Below, piece after piece: positions 53,906 through 63,498 of a stretch of DNA of 64,000 nt (positions within the stretch are counted from its first letter, which is position 1; each line of letters starts with the position of its first letter). The notes below the pieces were generated by a model, which worked only from the letters and a program-made list of their open reading frames with translations, made no database searches and was not told where the DNA came from. Position numbers and translations under genes: made by a program. This stretch comes from Pectobacterium polaris (GTDB lineage Bacteria; Pseudomonadota; Gammaproteobacteria; Enterobacterales; Enterobacteriaceae), in assembly GCF_002307355.1 (NCBI RefSeq), contig NZ_CP017481.1, forward strand, positions 4,154,001-4,218,000. Reading direction: 5' to 3'.

Positions 53906-55210
53906 ATGGTCAATAACAGAACGCAGGCATCATCCATGCTGGTGATGTCGAGAGTCATGGTGTTGATGATCGGTTCCGGTGTGTTAAGTGCATGCGCTCA
54001 CACACCTCATGAATGCAAGGATATTAGCGGGTTACTACAATCACACGGCGTCACTGACACGTCCACGGGTCTTCCCACGCCCGACAAAAGCATGGAGCAA
54101 TGGAAAGCGGAACTGCGCCAGGCGGCACTTTCTCAGGGCATCACGGCGGAGACCTTTGATAAGGCGTTGGCTGATCTGACGCCGGACAGCGACGTGGTAG
54201 CGGCCACACAAAAACAGCCTGAGTTGGTCACCCCCGTGTGGACCTACCTCGAACAGCGGGTCACGCCGGAAAATATTGCGCAGGGGAAATCACTGCTTAA
54301 GCAATACGCGGACGTCGTGACGCGCATCAATCAGCGCTATCAGGTGGATCCGCCACTGCTGTTCGCCTTCCTCTCCATTGAAAGTCATTATGGTGCCAAT
54401 ACTGGCAACAAAGCGGTCATCCGCTCACTGGCCACGCTGGATTACTACAATTATCGGCGGGCGTTTAACCGGCAGAATCTGATTGCGGCGTTGCGTATGA
54501 TTCAAAACGGCAATGCGCGGCCAGAGCAGATAAAAGGATCCTGGGCCGGAGCCATGGGGATGCCTCAGTTCATACCGGCCTCTTATTTGCAATACGCCGT
54601 TGATTTTGATGGCGATCGTCACCCTGATATCTGGACCTCTTTCCCAGACACGCTGGCGTCGGTGGCAAACTATATGCAGCAGGCCAAATGGAAGGCGGGC
54701 GTCCCCTGGGGGATTGAAGTGAATCTGCCCAGCGGTTTTGATTATTCTCTTTCCGGTATGGATAACCAGAAAACCGTCGCTGACTGGCAGGCGCTCGGGG
54801 TAAAAACCGCTGTACCTAGAGATCTGACATCGCTGTCTTCGGAGAAAGCCTCGATATTGTTGCCGGTCGGGAAGAATGGCCCCGCGTTTCTGGTAACGGG
54901 GAATTTCCGCGCCATTCTGCGGTATAACAATGACGTGTCCTATGCGCTGACTGTCGGCTTGCTGTCGGATAACTACCAGCACGATACGCCAGTACGCAAA
55001 CCCTGGCCGCGTCAGGAAACGCCGTTAACACGCAAAGAACGCGAGGCGCTGCAAATTCTGCTACAGGAAAAGCAGCTCTATCAGGGCGCAATTGACGGCA
55101 ACATTGGCCGCGGTACCACGCAGGCAGTCCGCACCTACCAGCAACAGGAAGGGCTACCGCCGGATGGCTACCCCGACCATGCCTTGCTTGACAGGCTGCG
55201 CTGCCAGTAA
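53906..55210 (+). CDS. Lytic murein transglycosylase, MltB type, with peptidoglycan-binding domain
   Basis: A 434-residue lipoprotein (lipobox LSAC, Cys30). The GH103 catalytic domain covers about residues 65-355, with the catalytic Glu159 in FLSIESHYGANTG and the GSWAGAMGMPQFIPASY box that is diagnostic for the MltB family. A C-terminal PG_binding_1 domain (about 375-434) carries LYQGAIDGNIGRGTTQAVRTYQQ. It cleaves peptidoglycan to 1,6-anhydromuropeptides at the outer membrane. The gene stands alone between the efflux factor and nemA-like genes. Confidence 0.93.
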   Translation: MVNNRTQASSMLVMSRVMVLMIGSGVLSACAHTPHECKDISGLLQSHGVTDTSTGLPTPDKSMEQWKAELRQAALSQGITAETFDKALADLTPDSDVVAATQKQPELVTPVWTYLEQRVTPENIAQGKSLLKQYADVVTRINQRYQVDPPLLFAFLSIESHYGANTGNKAVIRSLATLDYYNYRRAFNRQNLIAALRMIQNGNARPEQIKGSWAGAMGMPQFIPASYLQYAVDFDGDRHPDIWTSFPDTLASVANYMQQAKWKAGVPWGIEVNLPSGFDYSLSGMDNQKTVADWQALGVKTAVPRDLTSLSSEKASILLPVGKNGPAFLVTGNFRAILRYNNDVSYALTVGLLSDNYQHDTPVRKPWPRQETPLTRKEREALQILLQEKQLYQGAIDGNIGRGTTQAVRTYQQQEGLPPDGYPDHALLDRLRCQ

Positions 55211-55236
55211 ACGCCGTGAAAACAGGTAGAATTTAT

Positions 55237-55267
55237 GGAACATCTGTTCGGAACAGACAGGTGTTCC
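55237..55267. promoter_or_regulatory. Imperfect palindrome upstream of the old yellow enzyme gene
   Basis: GGAACA and TGTTCC repeats nested in a 31-bp imperfect palindrome (outer arms GGAACA..TGTTCC, inner TGTTC.GAACA) between the transglycosylase stop and the enzyme gene. It could be an operator for a dimeric repressor or a terminator stem. Confidence 0.45.
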
Positions 55268-55320
55268 CTCCTCCGCCTCCTTTCCCCATCATGGTCGGTA
55301 CTTAATAAAAGGACCGAAAC

Positions 55321-56439
55321 ATGGACAAATTATTTACCTCATTCATCGTCGGCGATACGGCACTCACTAACCGTATTGCGATGGCACCGATGACCCGATC
55401 TCGCGCACGCCAGGGCGACACCGCTGACGAACTGACGGCGACCTATTACCAGCAGCGCGCCTCCGCCGGGCTGATTATTACCGAAGGCGCGCAGATCTCC
55501 GTTCAGGGTCAGGGCTATCTTTTTACGCCGGGCATTTATAACGACGAGCAGGTGAAAGGCTGGGAAAAAACGACGCGAGCCGTTCACGAGCGCAATGGCA
55601 AAATCTTCATTCAGCTCTGGCACGTCGGCCGCATTTCTCATACCAGTTTGCAGAATGATGGCAATGCGCCGGTCAGTTCCGTTGCCGTCAGAGCACAGCA
55701 TTCAACCTGCTACGCCTGGGATGAAAACGGTCAGCCCGGCCCTGTGCCGGTCACAACCCCGCGCGCGCTGACAAAAACTGAGATTACATCCGTGGTACAG
55801 GATTACGTCACCGCCGCAGAGAATGCCATCCGTGCAGGGTTTGACGGCATTGAAATCCATGCGGCCAATGGCTATCTGCTGGAACAGTTCATCAATGGCG
55901 GACTGAATACCCGTGATGATGAATACGGCGGCGCATCTATTGAGAACCGCCTGCGCTTCGTGCTGGAAGTGACCGATGCGGTGTCACGCGCTATCGGCTC
56001 AGAGAAAACGGGGATCCGGCTGGCCCCCTTCGGACGCCTCTTCGATATGCACGCCTTTGAGGGTGAAGAAGAAACATGGCTACAGCTGGCAAACAAACTC
56101 GGTGAACGTGCGCTCGCGTATGTGCATCTCAGCGATCAGAAAACGCTCGGCCAACAGGCTATTCCTGACGGGTTCGTCGAGAAATTCCGGGCAGCCTATG
56201 ACGGCACGCTGGTTATCGCAGGCGGCTTCGATAAGCAAAGCGCCGAAGCCTACCTGCAAGAAGGAAAAGCTGACCTGATTGCGTTTGGTCGGCCGTACAT
56301 TGCCAACCCCGATCTCGCCGAGCGTATGGCACACGACTGGCCGTTGAATGACGTCAATCGGGCCACCATGTATGGCGGCACTGAGGAAGGGTATACCGAT
56401 TATCCGTTCTATTCTGACGCCGCCGACAACAAAAAGTAA
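55321..56439 (+). CDS. Old yellow enzyme-type alkene reductase (NemA-like)
   Basis: A 372-residue FMN enzyme that reduces activated C=C bonds (maleimides, enones, nitro compounds) with NAD(P)H. The OYE barrel shows MAPMTRSRA at 21-29, IQLWHVGRISH near 97-107, the substrate-binding His180/Asn183 pair in IEIHAANGYLLEQFI, and GG...FGRPYIANPDL for phosphate binding. It matches NemA in length. It is convergent with a LysR gene, whose stop codon abuts its own directly (56439/56440). Confidence 0.93.
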   Translation: MDKLFTSFIVGDTALTNRIAMAPMTRSRARQGDTADELTATYYQQRASAGLIITEGAQISVQGQGYLFTPGIYNDEQVKGWEKTTRAVHERNGKIFIQLWHVGRISHTSLQNDGNAPVSSVAVRAQHSTCYAWDENGQPGPVPVTTPRALTKTEITSVVQDYVTAAENAIRAGFDGIEIHAANGYLLEQFINGGLNTRDDEYGGASIENRLRFVLEVTDAVSRAIGSEKTGIRLAPFGRLFDMHAFEGEEETWLQLANKLGERALAYVHLSDQKTLGQQAIPDGFVEKFRAAYDGTLVIAGGFDKQSAEAYLQEGKADLIAFGRPYIANPDLAERMAHDWPLNDVNRATMYGGTEEGYTDYPFYSDAADNKK

Positions 56440-57351
56440 TCAGTCCAACTGGCCGTCTTCTGCCGCCTTAATCAGCGTATCCACCACGTGACGTATCTTG
56501 GGTAGCAGTTGGCGGCTTTTAGGCCATAGCGCGCTGATCGGCATTTCACCACCAGCGTGGCGGGCAAGCACCTCTTTCAACTCGCCACGTTCAAGATATT
56601 GACCGACCAGCCACCGTGGCAGTTGAGACAGGCCACATCCGGCGAGCGTGGCGGCCAGCATCGCGTCACCGTCAGCAAACTCATGCGTTACCGGTGGCGT
56701 ATAACGCGTCGTCTGTCCGTTATCGTCCTTCAGAAGCCAGGTGATAGGCTGATTCCGGCGAAACCCCACCACACAGTGATGTTGACTCAATTCATCCACC
56801 GATATCGGTTCACCGCGATGAAGCAGGTAGTCCGGTGCAGCGCAAATAACCAGCTTCTGGGTTGTCAGCCGCCTCGCCACCAGACCACTGCTGTCAGCCA
56901 GTTCACCGATGCGGATGACAAGATCAATCCCGTCTTCAATTGGGTCAACAAACCGTTCGCTGAAGGTCACGGTTAACGCCAATTCAGGGTAGCTGCGGGT
57001 GATGTTCAGCAGAACCGGAAGAATGCGCTGCCTGCCGAATGCCGCAGGCAAATCCACCCTGAGCCGCCCCGCAGGCTGGCAGATGTGAGACGTCAGCTCG
57101 GCTTCTGCCTGCTCAAGAATATCCATGGCGCTCTGGCAGCTGATCAGAAAGCGTTCGCCGTCCGGCGTGAGGCTGAGACGACGCGTAGATCGCTGAAACA
57201 GCTTTAACCCGAGCCGCTCCTCAAGACGGCCGACACTCTTCCCCACCGCAGATTTTGTCAGGCCCAGCCGCTCGGCCGCAGCGGTAAAGCTGCCCTGCTG
57301 TGCTGTGGTAACAAAGGCGTTGATACCGCCCAGATGATCGGTTGTACGCAT
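56440..57351 (-). CDS. LysR-family transcriptional regulator
   Basis: From ATG 57351 the protein has 303 residues, the usual LysR length; an upstream 30-codon extension is not LysR-like. The HTH lies at about residues 18-45 (SFTAAAERLGLTKSAVGKSVG), followed by the linker and two-lobe effector domain (LRVDLPAAFGRQRILPVL). This is the AaeR/YafC-like group. It probably controls the convergent enoate reductase gene or the EthD gene beyond its 5' side; nothing shows which. No strong ribosome-binding site was found. Confidence 0.9.
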   Translation of the reverse strand: MRTTDHLGGINAFVTTAQQGSFTAAAERLGLTKSAVGKSVGRLEERLGLKLFQRSTRRLSLTPDGERFLISCQSAMDILEQAEAELTSHICQPAGRLRVDLPAAFGRQRILPVLLNITRSYPELALTVTFSERFVDPIEDGIDLVIRIGELADSSGLVARRLTTQKLVICAAPDYLLHRGEPISVDELSQHHCVVGFRRNQPITWLLKDDNGQTTRYTPPVTHEFADGDAMLAATLAGCGLSQLPRWLVGQYLERGELKEVLARHAGGEMPISALWPKSRQLLPKIRHVVDTLIKAAEDGQLD

Positions 57352-57666
57352 ACTCAATTGTCCATTAAGCGTATCAGGCTCAGCCCGCATGCCTGATTTG
57401 AAAGATAACGTCCTGCGAGCGTCGCGGGCTCCAGACTGCATTCCGCATCACGATACCGTTTACTTCCTGCCGTGATTGTTGAATTTATGTCTACAGAGAG
57501 GCGAATGAAAGCCGGTTTATCATGAAATAAAAAACAATCATAGTGATGCCCGAATTTACCGCGATGCCTCAAAGCGAAAAACCGTGAGGCAACAGCAACA
57601 ATGAAAGGCTCGACAGCCTCAGTTATCGCGGGAATAACCCAGAAGGCATCGACACCGGAGAACGTT

Positions 57667-57993
57667 ATGGCAGCAGTAACAGGTTTTAAACACGTGGGTT
57701 TTATTACTCGTAAGCAGGGTCAGAGCTTTGACGAGTTTGTGAAACACTGGAATGAGGTGCATACCGAAATCGCCCTGCGCCTGCCGGGCTTAAAGGGATA
57801 CGTCCTGAACCCTATCGATCGGGAAAAGTACCCAGACTCGCCGGTGGATGGCTTCTCTGAACTGTGGTTTGACTCCATCGAAGACGCGATGACAGCCTTC
57901 AACTCGCCAACGGGTAAAGCAGCGTTTGAGGATGTTCCCAATTTTGCTGACCACGTTGCCGTCACGTACATCACGGAAATAAGAAAGCGCTGA
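57667..57993 (+). CDS. EthD-domain protein
   Basis: The 108-residue protein is an EthD-type ferredoxin-like dimer: FKHVGFITRKQGQSFDEFVK, the HWNEVHTEIALRLPGLKGYV core with conserved His, Pro and Gly, and WFDSIEDAMTAFNSPTG. Family members act in degradation of ethers and other xenobiotics, or in small-molecule enzyme roles; the substrate here is unknown. GGAGAACG precedes the ATG at 57667. It is divergent from the LysR gene, a classic arrangement for LysR control. Confidence 0.88.
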   Translation: MAAVTGFKHVGFITRKQGQSFDEFVKHWNEVHTEIALRLPGLKGYVLNPIDREKYPDSPVDGFSELWFDSIEDAMTAFNSPTGKAAFEDVPNFADHVAVTYITEIRKR

Positions 57994-58037
57994 GAGACGT
58001 TATTGCGTCGCGTTTCCCCTTCGCTTTGCCGACCGGT

Positions 58038-58553
58038 TCACACCTCGGGCGCAAAGCAATGCGCCCATTCACAGCAGTCATCACAGCTCGGGGAACGGCA
58101 GATCAGTTCCCCTTCACTGTGCAGACAACGCTGGCGGTAAAAGAATTTCTTCCAACGCATGTTATTGACGTTCATCGCCACTAACGCGGGGAAACAGTCG
58201 GTCATCAACTCACGCAGTTCATCGCGCGAATCTAACCCTAAATCCTGCCACAGATGATTAAACCCCAGCGACGTGCTGGCGATAATTCGGTGCATAGGGG
58301 CCGCATCACCGGACATATGCTCAAACAGCCAGTCTGCCAGTTGCTCCCGCTCTTCTGCGCGATGCGACTGCAATTCGCTTAACAGCGTATAGCGCTGCTC
58401 ACGTTCGAGCCCACAGGCTGGCGGTACCATCGCCAGACCATCAAGAAGACGCTGCCATTCCGGCAGCGACAATCCCATGTGGTGTGCAAAACAGGCCGCT
58501 CCCGTCTCATATCGATCCAATAAGCGCCGTAGCCAGCGTTGCGCCTGTGCCAT
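58038..58553 (-). CDS. nifQ: NifQ, molybdenum-handling protein for FeMo-co
   Basis: The 171-residue protein ends with the NifQ cysteine signature CRSPSCDDCCEWAHCFAPE (C-x4-C-x2-C-x5-C), which binds an Mo-Fe-S cluster that hands molybdenum to the FeMo-cofactor pathway. The middle contains the conserved NNMRWKKFFYRQRC segment. The ATG overlaps the nifB stop by one base (TGATG), so it is read from the nifB promoter. The length equals that of the Klebsiella protein within a few residues. Confidence 0.95.
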   Translation of the reverse strand: MAQAQRWLRRLLDRYETGAACFAHHMGLSLPEWQRLLDGLAMVPPACGLEREQRYTLLSELQSHRAEEREQLADWLFEHMSGDAAPMHRIIASTSLGFNHLWQDLGLDSRDELRELMTDCFPALVAMNVNNMRWKKFFYRQRCLHSEGELICRSPSCDDCCEWAHCFAPEV

Positions 58554-59959
58554 CAGGCCGCTCCCTTATCCTTGTGCTGATTCCGGTGTTCGCCCTGTCG
58601 CTGTTGCCACCAGGCTGCCAGTACGTCTGTGACATTTTGCCAGGCACCTTCAACACAGGGTTGAATCCCTTGCTGCTCCAACTGATTCCAGGGCCCGAAA
58701 CCAATGCGGGCACAAAATACCGCATCAACATCGGCCAGCAGCGCCAACAGCGCACTCAGTCGCTCAGCATTCTCTTCAGGAGGACAGGCTCCTTCACCGT
58801 GGCAATATTTGGGCGTAAAACGTTCGTTCACCAGTACCACGCCGGCCAATGACAGGCTGTAGATCTGGAAGCGCTCGGCATGGCCGAAGTGCTGGTCAAT
58901 AACCTCACCGTGTGAAGACGCCACGGCAACCAAACAGGCTTCCGGTTCCTCAGATTCGCCCTGTGACGCGATGCTGGCATGCAATTGAGCCCGCTGATGC
59001 AGCAGAGGCAAATACGGCTGTGGCTTTTCCGGCAGCGCCGAGAGGGGAAACTGCTGGCTGCGATCTTCCCCTAACATGCCGATAGCGTCCGCGCGGCATT
59101 GTTGGCAATGCGACATTTGCGGCATCACCTGACCGCACTCTGCGCGCACGCGCGTCATGCAATCGGCATCAGGTTCCCTTTGCCCTTCAAGGCCAAATAC
59201 CGTGCCGTGTTCTGGCCGGGCGATAAGCGGCATAATATTGTGTAGAAACGCGCCCCAGTGGCGTGCTTTCTCGCTCACCGCCAGCATCGAGGCCTCGTTA
59301 ATATCGGGGATCAGAACGGAATTGATCTTGACCAACACGCCACGCTCCGTCAGGCGGCGAATGCCCTCTTCCTGCTTGGCGAGCAGGATTCTACCCGCCT
59401 CCAACCCGGTGTAGCGCTCTCCCTCCAGCCATAGCCAGGCATAAATACGCGCGGCTACCGCCGGGTCTAACGTGTTCAAGGTCACCGTAACGTGGTCCAC
59501 GCCAATATCCAGCAACGGAGCCACAGCCTCCGGCAACATCAGCCCATTGGTGGAAAGGCATAGCTTCACGTCCGGCATTTGCTCACGCAGCAACCGCAAT
59601 GTGCTAAAAGTTCGCTTCATATTTGCCAGCGGATCGCCGGGCCCGGCGATCCCCACGACGGAAAGCTGGGGAATAGCGGCGGCAACCTGTCGCGCTTGCG
59701 CCACGGCCTGTTCCGGCGTTAACAGTGTCGATACCACGCCGGGACGCGATTCATTACTGCAATCGTATTTACGGTTGCAGTAATTACATTGCACATTACA
59801 GGCAGGGGCGACCGCGAGATGCATGCGGGCAAAGCGGTGATGACCGCTCACCGAATAGCAAGGATGGTGTGCCGCTTTACTGGCCTGCAACGGGGTAATC
59901 CCATCAGTCGGGGCTGACCGACAGCCTGTGGTGCCGGATGCAGAGGAACAAGATGCCAT
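58553..59959 (-). CDS. nifB: NifB, radical-SAM FeMo-cofactor core synthase
   Basis: From ATG 59959 the product has 468 residues. The radical-SAM motif is CNVQCNYC with a further Cys-rich KYDCSNES after it; the substrate-cluster ligands and the TLNTLDPAVAARIYAW and HWGAFLHNIMPLI blocks fit NifB. A C-terminal NifX-like domain (VAVASSHGEVIDQHFGHAERF) binds the product, NifB-co. NifB fuses two 4Fe-4S clusters with a carbide carbon to make the 8Fe core. A sigma-54 promoter (59998-60011) and a NifA site (60104-60119) lie upstream. An upstream 14-codon extension to 60001 lacks a site. Confidence 0.97.
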   Translation of the reverse strand: MASCSSASGTTGCRSAPTDGITPLQASKAAHHPCYSVSGHHRFARMHLAVAPACNVQCNYCNRKYDCSNESRPGVVSTLLTPEQAVAQARQVAAAIPQLSVVGIAGPGDPLANMKRTFSTLRLLREQMPDVKLCLSTNGLMLPEAVAPLLDIGVDHVTVTLNTLDPAVAARIYAWLWLEGERYTGLEAGRILLAKQEEGIRRLTERGVLVKINSVLIPDINEASMLAVSEKARHWGAFLHNIMPLIARPEHGTVFGLEGQREPDADCMTRVRAECGQVMPQMSHCQQCRADAIGMLGEDRSQQFPLSALPEKPQPYLPLLHQRAQLHASIASQGESEEPEACLVAVASSHGEVIDQHFGHAERFQIYSLSLAGVVLVNERFTPKYCHGEGACPPEENAERLSALLALLADVDAVFCARIGFGPWNQLEQQGIQPCVEGAWQNVTDVLAAWWQQRQGEHRNQHKDKGAA

Positions 59960-59995
59960 AATAGTGCCTACGGTTGCGAAGTCATAAGCAGAGAG

Positions 59996-60013
59996 GTGCA
60001 AAGACCATACCGT
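59996..60013 (-). promoter_or_regulatory. Sigma-54 promoter of nifB-nifQ
   Basis: Minus strand GG-N10-GC with a TTTGCA -12 element; the -24 element is CGGTA rather than TGGCAC. It lies about 40 bp before the nifB start and 100 bp downstream of a NifA-type site. Confidence 0.7.
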
Positions 60014-60103
60014 TTAGCAGAACGATTAAAAATCAGTTAAAACAGCATGATAGAGAAAACACACGTTATTAAATTTGTCAGGATTGTGGCAGTAGGCCGA
60101 CAA

Positions 60104-60119
60104 TGTGACATATGCCACA
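60104..60119. promoter_or_regulatory. NifA upstream activator sequence for nifB
   Basis: A perfect TGT-N10-ACA palindrome (TGTGACATATGCCACA) located between nifA and nifB, about 105 bp upstream of the sigma-54 promoter, the usual distance. Confidence 0.82.
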
Positions 60120-60135
60120 ATCCTGTGTCACCGGT

Positions 60136-61710
60136 TTACAGGCGATGCATATTGATATCCATCGTCTGAATACGATAAGCCACCTGACGCGGCGTCATAC
60201 CTAACAAACGTGCGGCTTTGGCCTGCACCCATCCCGTTTTTTCCAGTGCCGCAATCACCCGCTGCCGCTCGTCCAATGACGGATCGAGCCAGCCTTCATC
60301 CGACGCAGGCGCGGTATGCGTCACTTTTGGCGCAACCTCACGGTGGTTGAACATAATCACATCACGATCGATCAGTCCGCTTTCTGACATCACAGAGGAT
60401 CGTTCCAGACAATTTTCTAACTCGCGTACATTGCCCGGCCAGCTATAGCTCATCAGCAAACGGATAGCGCCATCGCTGATCCGCAAGGTGCGTCCCTGAT
60501 GTTGACCGATTTTCTGCACCAGAAAATGCGCCAGTTCGCCAATGTCCTCCTGCCGTTCACGCAGCGGTGGCAGCGCAAGCGGCATCACATTCAGGCGGTA
60601 GTAGAGGTCTTCACGAAAATGACCAGCTCTCACCTCCTCTTCCAGATTGCGGTTAGTCGCTGCAATAATACGGACATCCACCCGGATAGTTTCATCGCCC
60701 CCCACGCGCTCCATTTCCCCCTCTTGCAGGATCCTCAGTAACTTAGCCTGAAATGACGCGCTGCTTTCACCGATCTCATCGAGAAACAGCGTACCACCAT
60801 CGGCTAGTTCGAAACGCCCTTTACGCTGACGTACGGCACCGGTGAAGGCTCCCTTCTCATGGCCAAACAGTTCGCTTTCTAACAGATTGTCCGGCAACGC
60901 GGCGCAGTTGAATTTGACGAATGGCGCGGCGGCACGCGGCGAGTGGTAATGGATAGCATTGGCCACCAGCTCCTTGCCGGTGCCGCTTTCCCCCTGAACC
61001 AGCACCGTCGTATCCCAACGTGAAACCTGACGGATAATCTCCATCGTCTGGCGCATCGCCTGACTCTTTCCCACCATATTGTCGAAACTGTAAGGACGCG
61101 GTGGCGTGGTACAGGTTCGCGCCCGCGCCGTCGGCGCAACAGGGTCTGGCGCGGGCCGTGGGCGAGCGGGCTGCATCAGACGTACCGTTTGCGCGACCAG
61201 GTTGGCAACGGTTTCCAGAAAGCGCGTACACGCAGGTAAGCGTTCTTCGTAGCGCGCCATCGGCTGTGCAGCCAGTACGCCTATCGGCTGAGATTCAACG
61301 CCAAACAACGGCACCGCAATAAACGGCAGGTTGTAATCGTACAGGCCCAGCTTATCGAGGAAGCGTTGATCGTCAGCCACCCGAGGCAAAACCAGCGGTT
61401 GCTGCTGTGACAATACCGTCCCCACCAGGCCTTCACCGGGGCGATAGCGGACGTGCGTTCCGCTGGCGATGAGTTTTTCATCGGCTTCATGCAGCGCCTC
61501 CACCGCCAGTACGCCATTCTCTTTGTCATACAGGCAAATCATGCCGTGCTGCATGAACGCATCATTATGTAACACGCGCAATACGGCCTGTAGCGCCTCG
61601 CGAATCTCCGTCGCTCGGCCTAATGCCGCACTAATCCGCTGTATGGCAGTAAACTGCTGCGACAGATCAAATCGCCAAACGAGATTGTTTGTTTCAGGAG
61701 CCTGCGTCAT
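60136..61710 (-). CDS. nifA: NifA, sigma-54-dependent activator of nif genes
   Basis: A 524-residue enhancer-binding protein: N-terminal GAF domain (about 20-170), AAA+ domain with Walker A GESGTGKE, the sigma-54-contacting GAFTGA loop, Walker B GGTLFLDEIGE, and a C-terminal Fis-type HTH (WVQAKAARLLGMTPRQVAYRI). It drives all nif operons from TGT-N10-ACA sites. The start overlaps the nifL stop by 4 bp. There is no Cys-rich linker, as in enterobacterial NifA, so oxygen and ammonium control come through NifL. Confidence 0.98.
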   Translation of the reverse strand: MTQAPETNNLVWRFDLSQQFTAIQRISAALGRATEIREALQAVLRVLHNDAFMQHGMICLYDKENGVLAVEALHEADEKLIASGTHVRYRPGEGLVGTVLSQQQPLVLPRVADDQRFLDKLGLYDYNLPFIAVPLFGVESQPIGVLAAQPMARYEERLPACTRFLETVANLVAQTVRLMQPARPRPAPDPVAPTARARTCTTPPRPYSFDNMVGKSQAMRQTMEIIRQVSRWDTTVLVQGESGTGKELVANAIHYHSPRAAAPFVKFNCAALPDNLLESELFGHEKGAFTGAVRQRKGRFELADGGTLFLDEIGESSASFQAKLLRILQEGEMERVGGDETIRVDVRIIAATNRNLEEEVRAGHFREDLYYRLNVMPLALPPLRERQEDIGELAHFLVQKIGQHQGRTLRISDGAIRLLMSYSWPGNVRELENCLERSSVMSESGLIDRDVIMFNHREVAPKVTHTAPASDEGWLDPSLDERQRVIAALEKTGWVQAKAARLLGMTPRQVAYRIQTMDINMHRL

Positions 61711-63194
61711 TTTGCACCTCCAGCCAGAGGAGATAAGAGAGGGAGGCGCAGGATAAGACAGGTTCCGCCTTGTGCGCCTGCCGACAGATCAATGGCGCCC
61801 TGATGGTCCGCGACCAACGTTTGAATCAGGCGCAATTCCATGCCTTTACCCGGCGAACTCAGCGTTGCTGGTGCGGGAGCAAAGCGAACCTGCGTCATAG
61901 GCACATTGTCTTCGAGATAGAGCGACAGCCAGCCGTGTTCTTCGCGCGCGTAAATTTGTATGGTCAGTTGAAAAGGCGCAATTTCCGCCGCCAGCGCCAG
62001 CGTGCGATCCAGCCAGAGGCTCAGGCACGCCAGCACCTGCGTTCGCTGGCCGAAGCCAGTCAGCTGTGGTGATGCCACGTCGTACTGCAAACGGTCGTCA
62101 CGACTCAGGCGAGAATGGTATAGCGACGTCAGATCGTCCAACACAGATTTTACCGACCACTCATCCTCGGTTTCGAAGGCCAGAGAAGGTCGGCACGCCT
62201 GTAGTCGCGCCATCGCCTCTTCCCCTTCACGCCATGCCGATTCCAGCGCAACATTGCTGCGATCTTCGCCGTTTAAACGCCGTGCCGCCGCCAACATATT
62301 GAGCGGACAGTTCAACTGCACCATGGCGACCCCCAGAGATTCACGGATAGCCGCCAGCAGTATGCCATTCGCAATTTGCTGCTTCAGGCGATCCAATCGC
62401 CCCTGCTGTTGCTGCTGCTGTTGTTCAGTACAGTCGGTAATGACAATCAAGGTGCGCGGTAAGGCACTATCGGTGAAGTAGCGGCTGGCCTCTTCGTTCA
62501 CGCCCGGCAACGCCCAACTCCCCAGCATCAGCCAGCGTACCGCGCCACGAACCATCACCGGCAACGGCCTTCCCTCACGCAGCGTGTCCTTATTCTTGCC
62601 ATAATCCAGCACTGACAGCAGCTCTTTACCACCGCAGTCGGCACACAGCGTTTTATAGGCCAGGTTATCCATAATGACGCGGTCTTTCTCATCAACCACC
62701 ACGACCGCCGCGGGGATGTTATTCAACACGGCGGTCATGAGCGTCATGTGGTTACGCAAACGCTGTTCAAGGGCATAGCTGGCGCTAATGTCTTTATGCA
62801 TCGCCAGATAATGCTCTAGCTCGCCCTGCGCGTTGACGATCGGCGTAATATCAATCTCAGCCAGATAGAGGGAGCCATCGCGACGGCGGTTAATCAATTG
62901 CCCTCGCCAGGCCGATCCCTGTAATAAGGTCTGCCACATATCGCTGTAGACTTCCCCGGGCGTTTGCTGACTGGCGAGAATACGGTGGTTTTGCCCTAAT
63001 AATTGGGACAGCGAAAAACCAGTCAGACGACAGAAGGCCGGATTGGTGTACACAATACGTGCCTGTGGGTCGGTCACAGAGATCGCCACTGACGATTGCT
63101 CCACGACGGTAGAGAACAGCGCCGGATGCTGGCGCGATAAATGACTGACAATCTCCCCCGGCGGGAAAGACTCCATTATCAGGTTTATGGTCAT
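61707..63194 (-). CDS. nifL: NifL, redox- and nitrogen-sensing inhibitor of NifA
   Basis: A 495-residue protein with an FAD-type PAS domain at about 27-140 (VVEQSSVAISVTDPQARIVY, GFSLSQLLGQNHRIL), a second PAS near 150-260, and a C-terminal GHKL-like ATP-binding part ending GKGMELRLIQTLVADHQGAI. Under oxygen or fixed nitrogen it binds NifA and blocks it. No kinase His is evident in the central region, in line with enteric NifL. AAGGGTAG precedes the ATG at 63194, and a sigma-54 promoter is at 63298-63313. Confidence 0.97.
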   Translation of the reverse strand: MTINLIMESFPPGEIVSHLSRQHPALFSTVVEQSSVAISVTDPQARIVYTNPAFCRLTGFSLSQLLGQNHRILASQQTPGEVYSDMWQTLLQGSAWRGQLINRRRDGSLYLAEIDITPIVNAQGELEHYLAMHKDISASYALEQRLRNHMTLMTAVLNNIPAAVVVVDEKDRVIMDNLAYKTLCADCGGKELLSVLDYGKNKDTLREGRPLPVMVRGAVRWLMLGSWALPGVNEEASRYFTDSALPRTLIVITDCTEQQQQQQQGRLDRLKQQIANGILLAAIRESLGVAMVQLNCPLNMLAAARRLNGEDRSNVALESAWREGEEAMARLQACRPSLAFETEDEWSVKSVLDDLTSLYHSRLSRDDRLQYDVASPQLTGFGQRTQVLACLSLWLDRTLALAAEIAPFQLTIQIYAREEHGWLSLYLEDNVPMTQVRFAPAPATLSSPGKGMELRLIQTLVADHQGAIDLSAGAQGGTCLILRLPLLSPLAGGAK

Positions 63195-63224
63195 GGTCTA
63201 CCCTTACAACATCAGATGCCGCCA

Positions 63225-63240
63225 TGTCAGGTTCGCAACA
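63225..63240. promoter_or_regulatory. Possible NifA site in the nifL leader
   Basis: TGT-N10-ACA match (TGTCAGGTTCGCAACA), but it sits downstream of the nifL sigma-54 promoter and 260 bp from that of nifF. It may be chance or a distant nifF site. Confidence 0.35.
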
Positions 63241-63295
63241 ATTTGTGCCACGTACCGACATCCTTATTCCGGTCGATTACCGGCACCCAATAACC

Positions 63296-63313
63296 ATGCA
63301 AACATTACGCCCT
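63296..63313 (-). promoter_or_regulatory. Sigma-54 promoter of nifLA
   Basis: Minus strand AGGGCG-N5-TTTGCATG, with GG-N10-GC spacing. It is nearly the same as the Klebsiella nifLA promoter as I recall it (AGGGCG...TTTGCATG), about 100 bp before nifL. Confidence 0.85.
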
Positions 63314-63450
63314 TTATTCATTAACCTGACTAAACATTGATCGTACCCCCTGTTTTCACGTTAATCCGCGTAGAACTCTTGTTTCATCAGGTAAAAATCA
63401 CGATTCACTCACGGCTCAACCTCCCCAATAAGATCATCCATAGTGCAGTA

Positions 63451-63469
63451 TTGCGCTAAAAACGTGCAA
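63451..63469. promoter_or_regulatory. NtrC-like binding site for nifLA
   Basis: TTGCGC-N7-GTGCAA, one base off the GCAC-N7-GTGC NtrC palindrome. It is about 150-170 bp upstream of the nifLA promoter, where NtrC sites lie in Klebsiella. Confidence 0.6.
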
Positions 63470-63498
63470 AATATCGCCAGAATACGGATTGCTAAATC

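Noticed and set aside
63231..63250. Second sigma-54-like promoter for nifL (TGGCAC...TTGC on the minus strand)
   Set aside because: The -24 and -12 elements are separated by GG-N11-GC, one base too far; the site at 63296-63313 has the right spacing.
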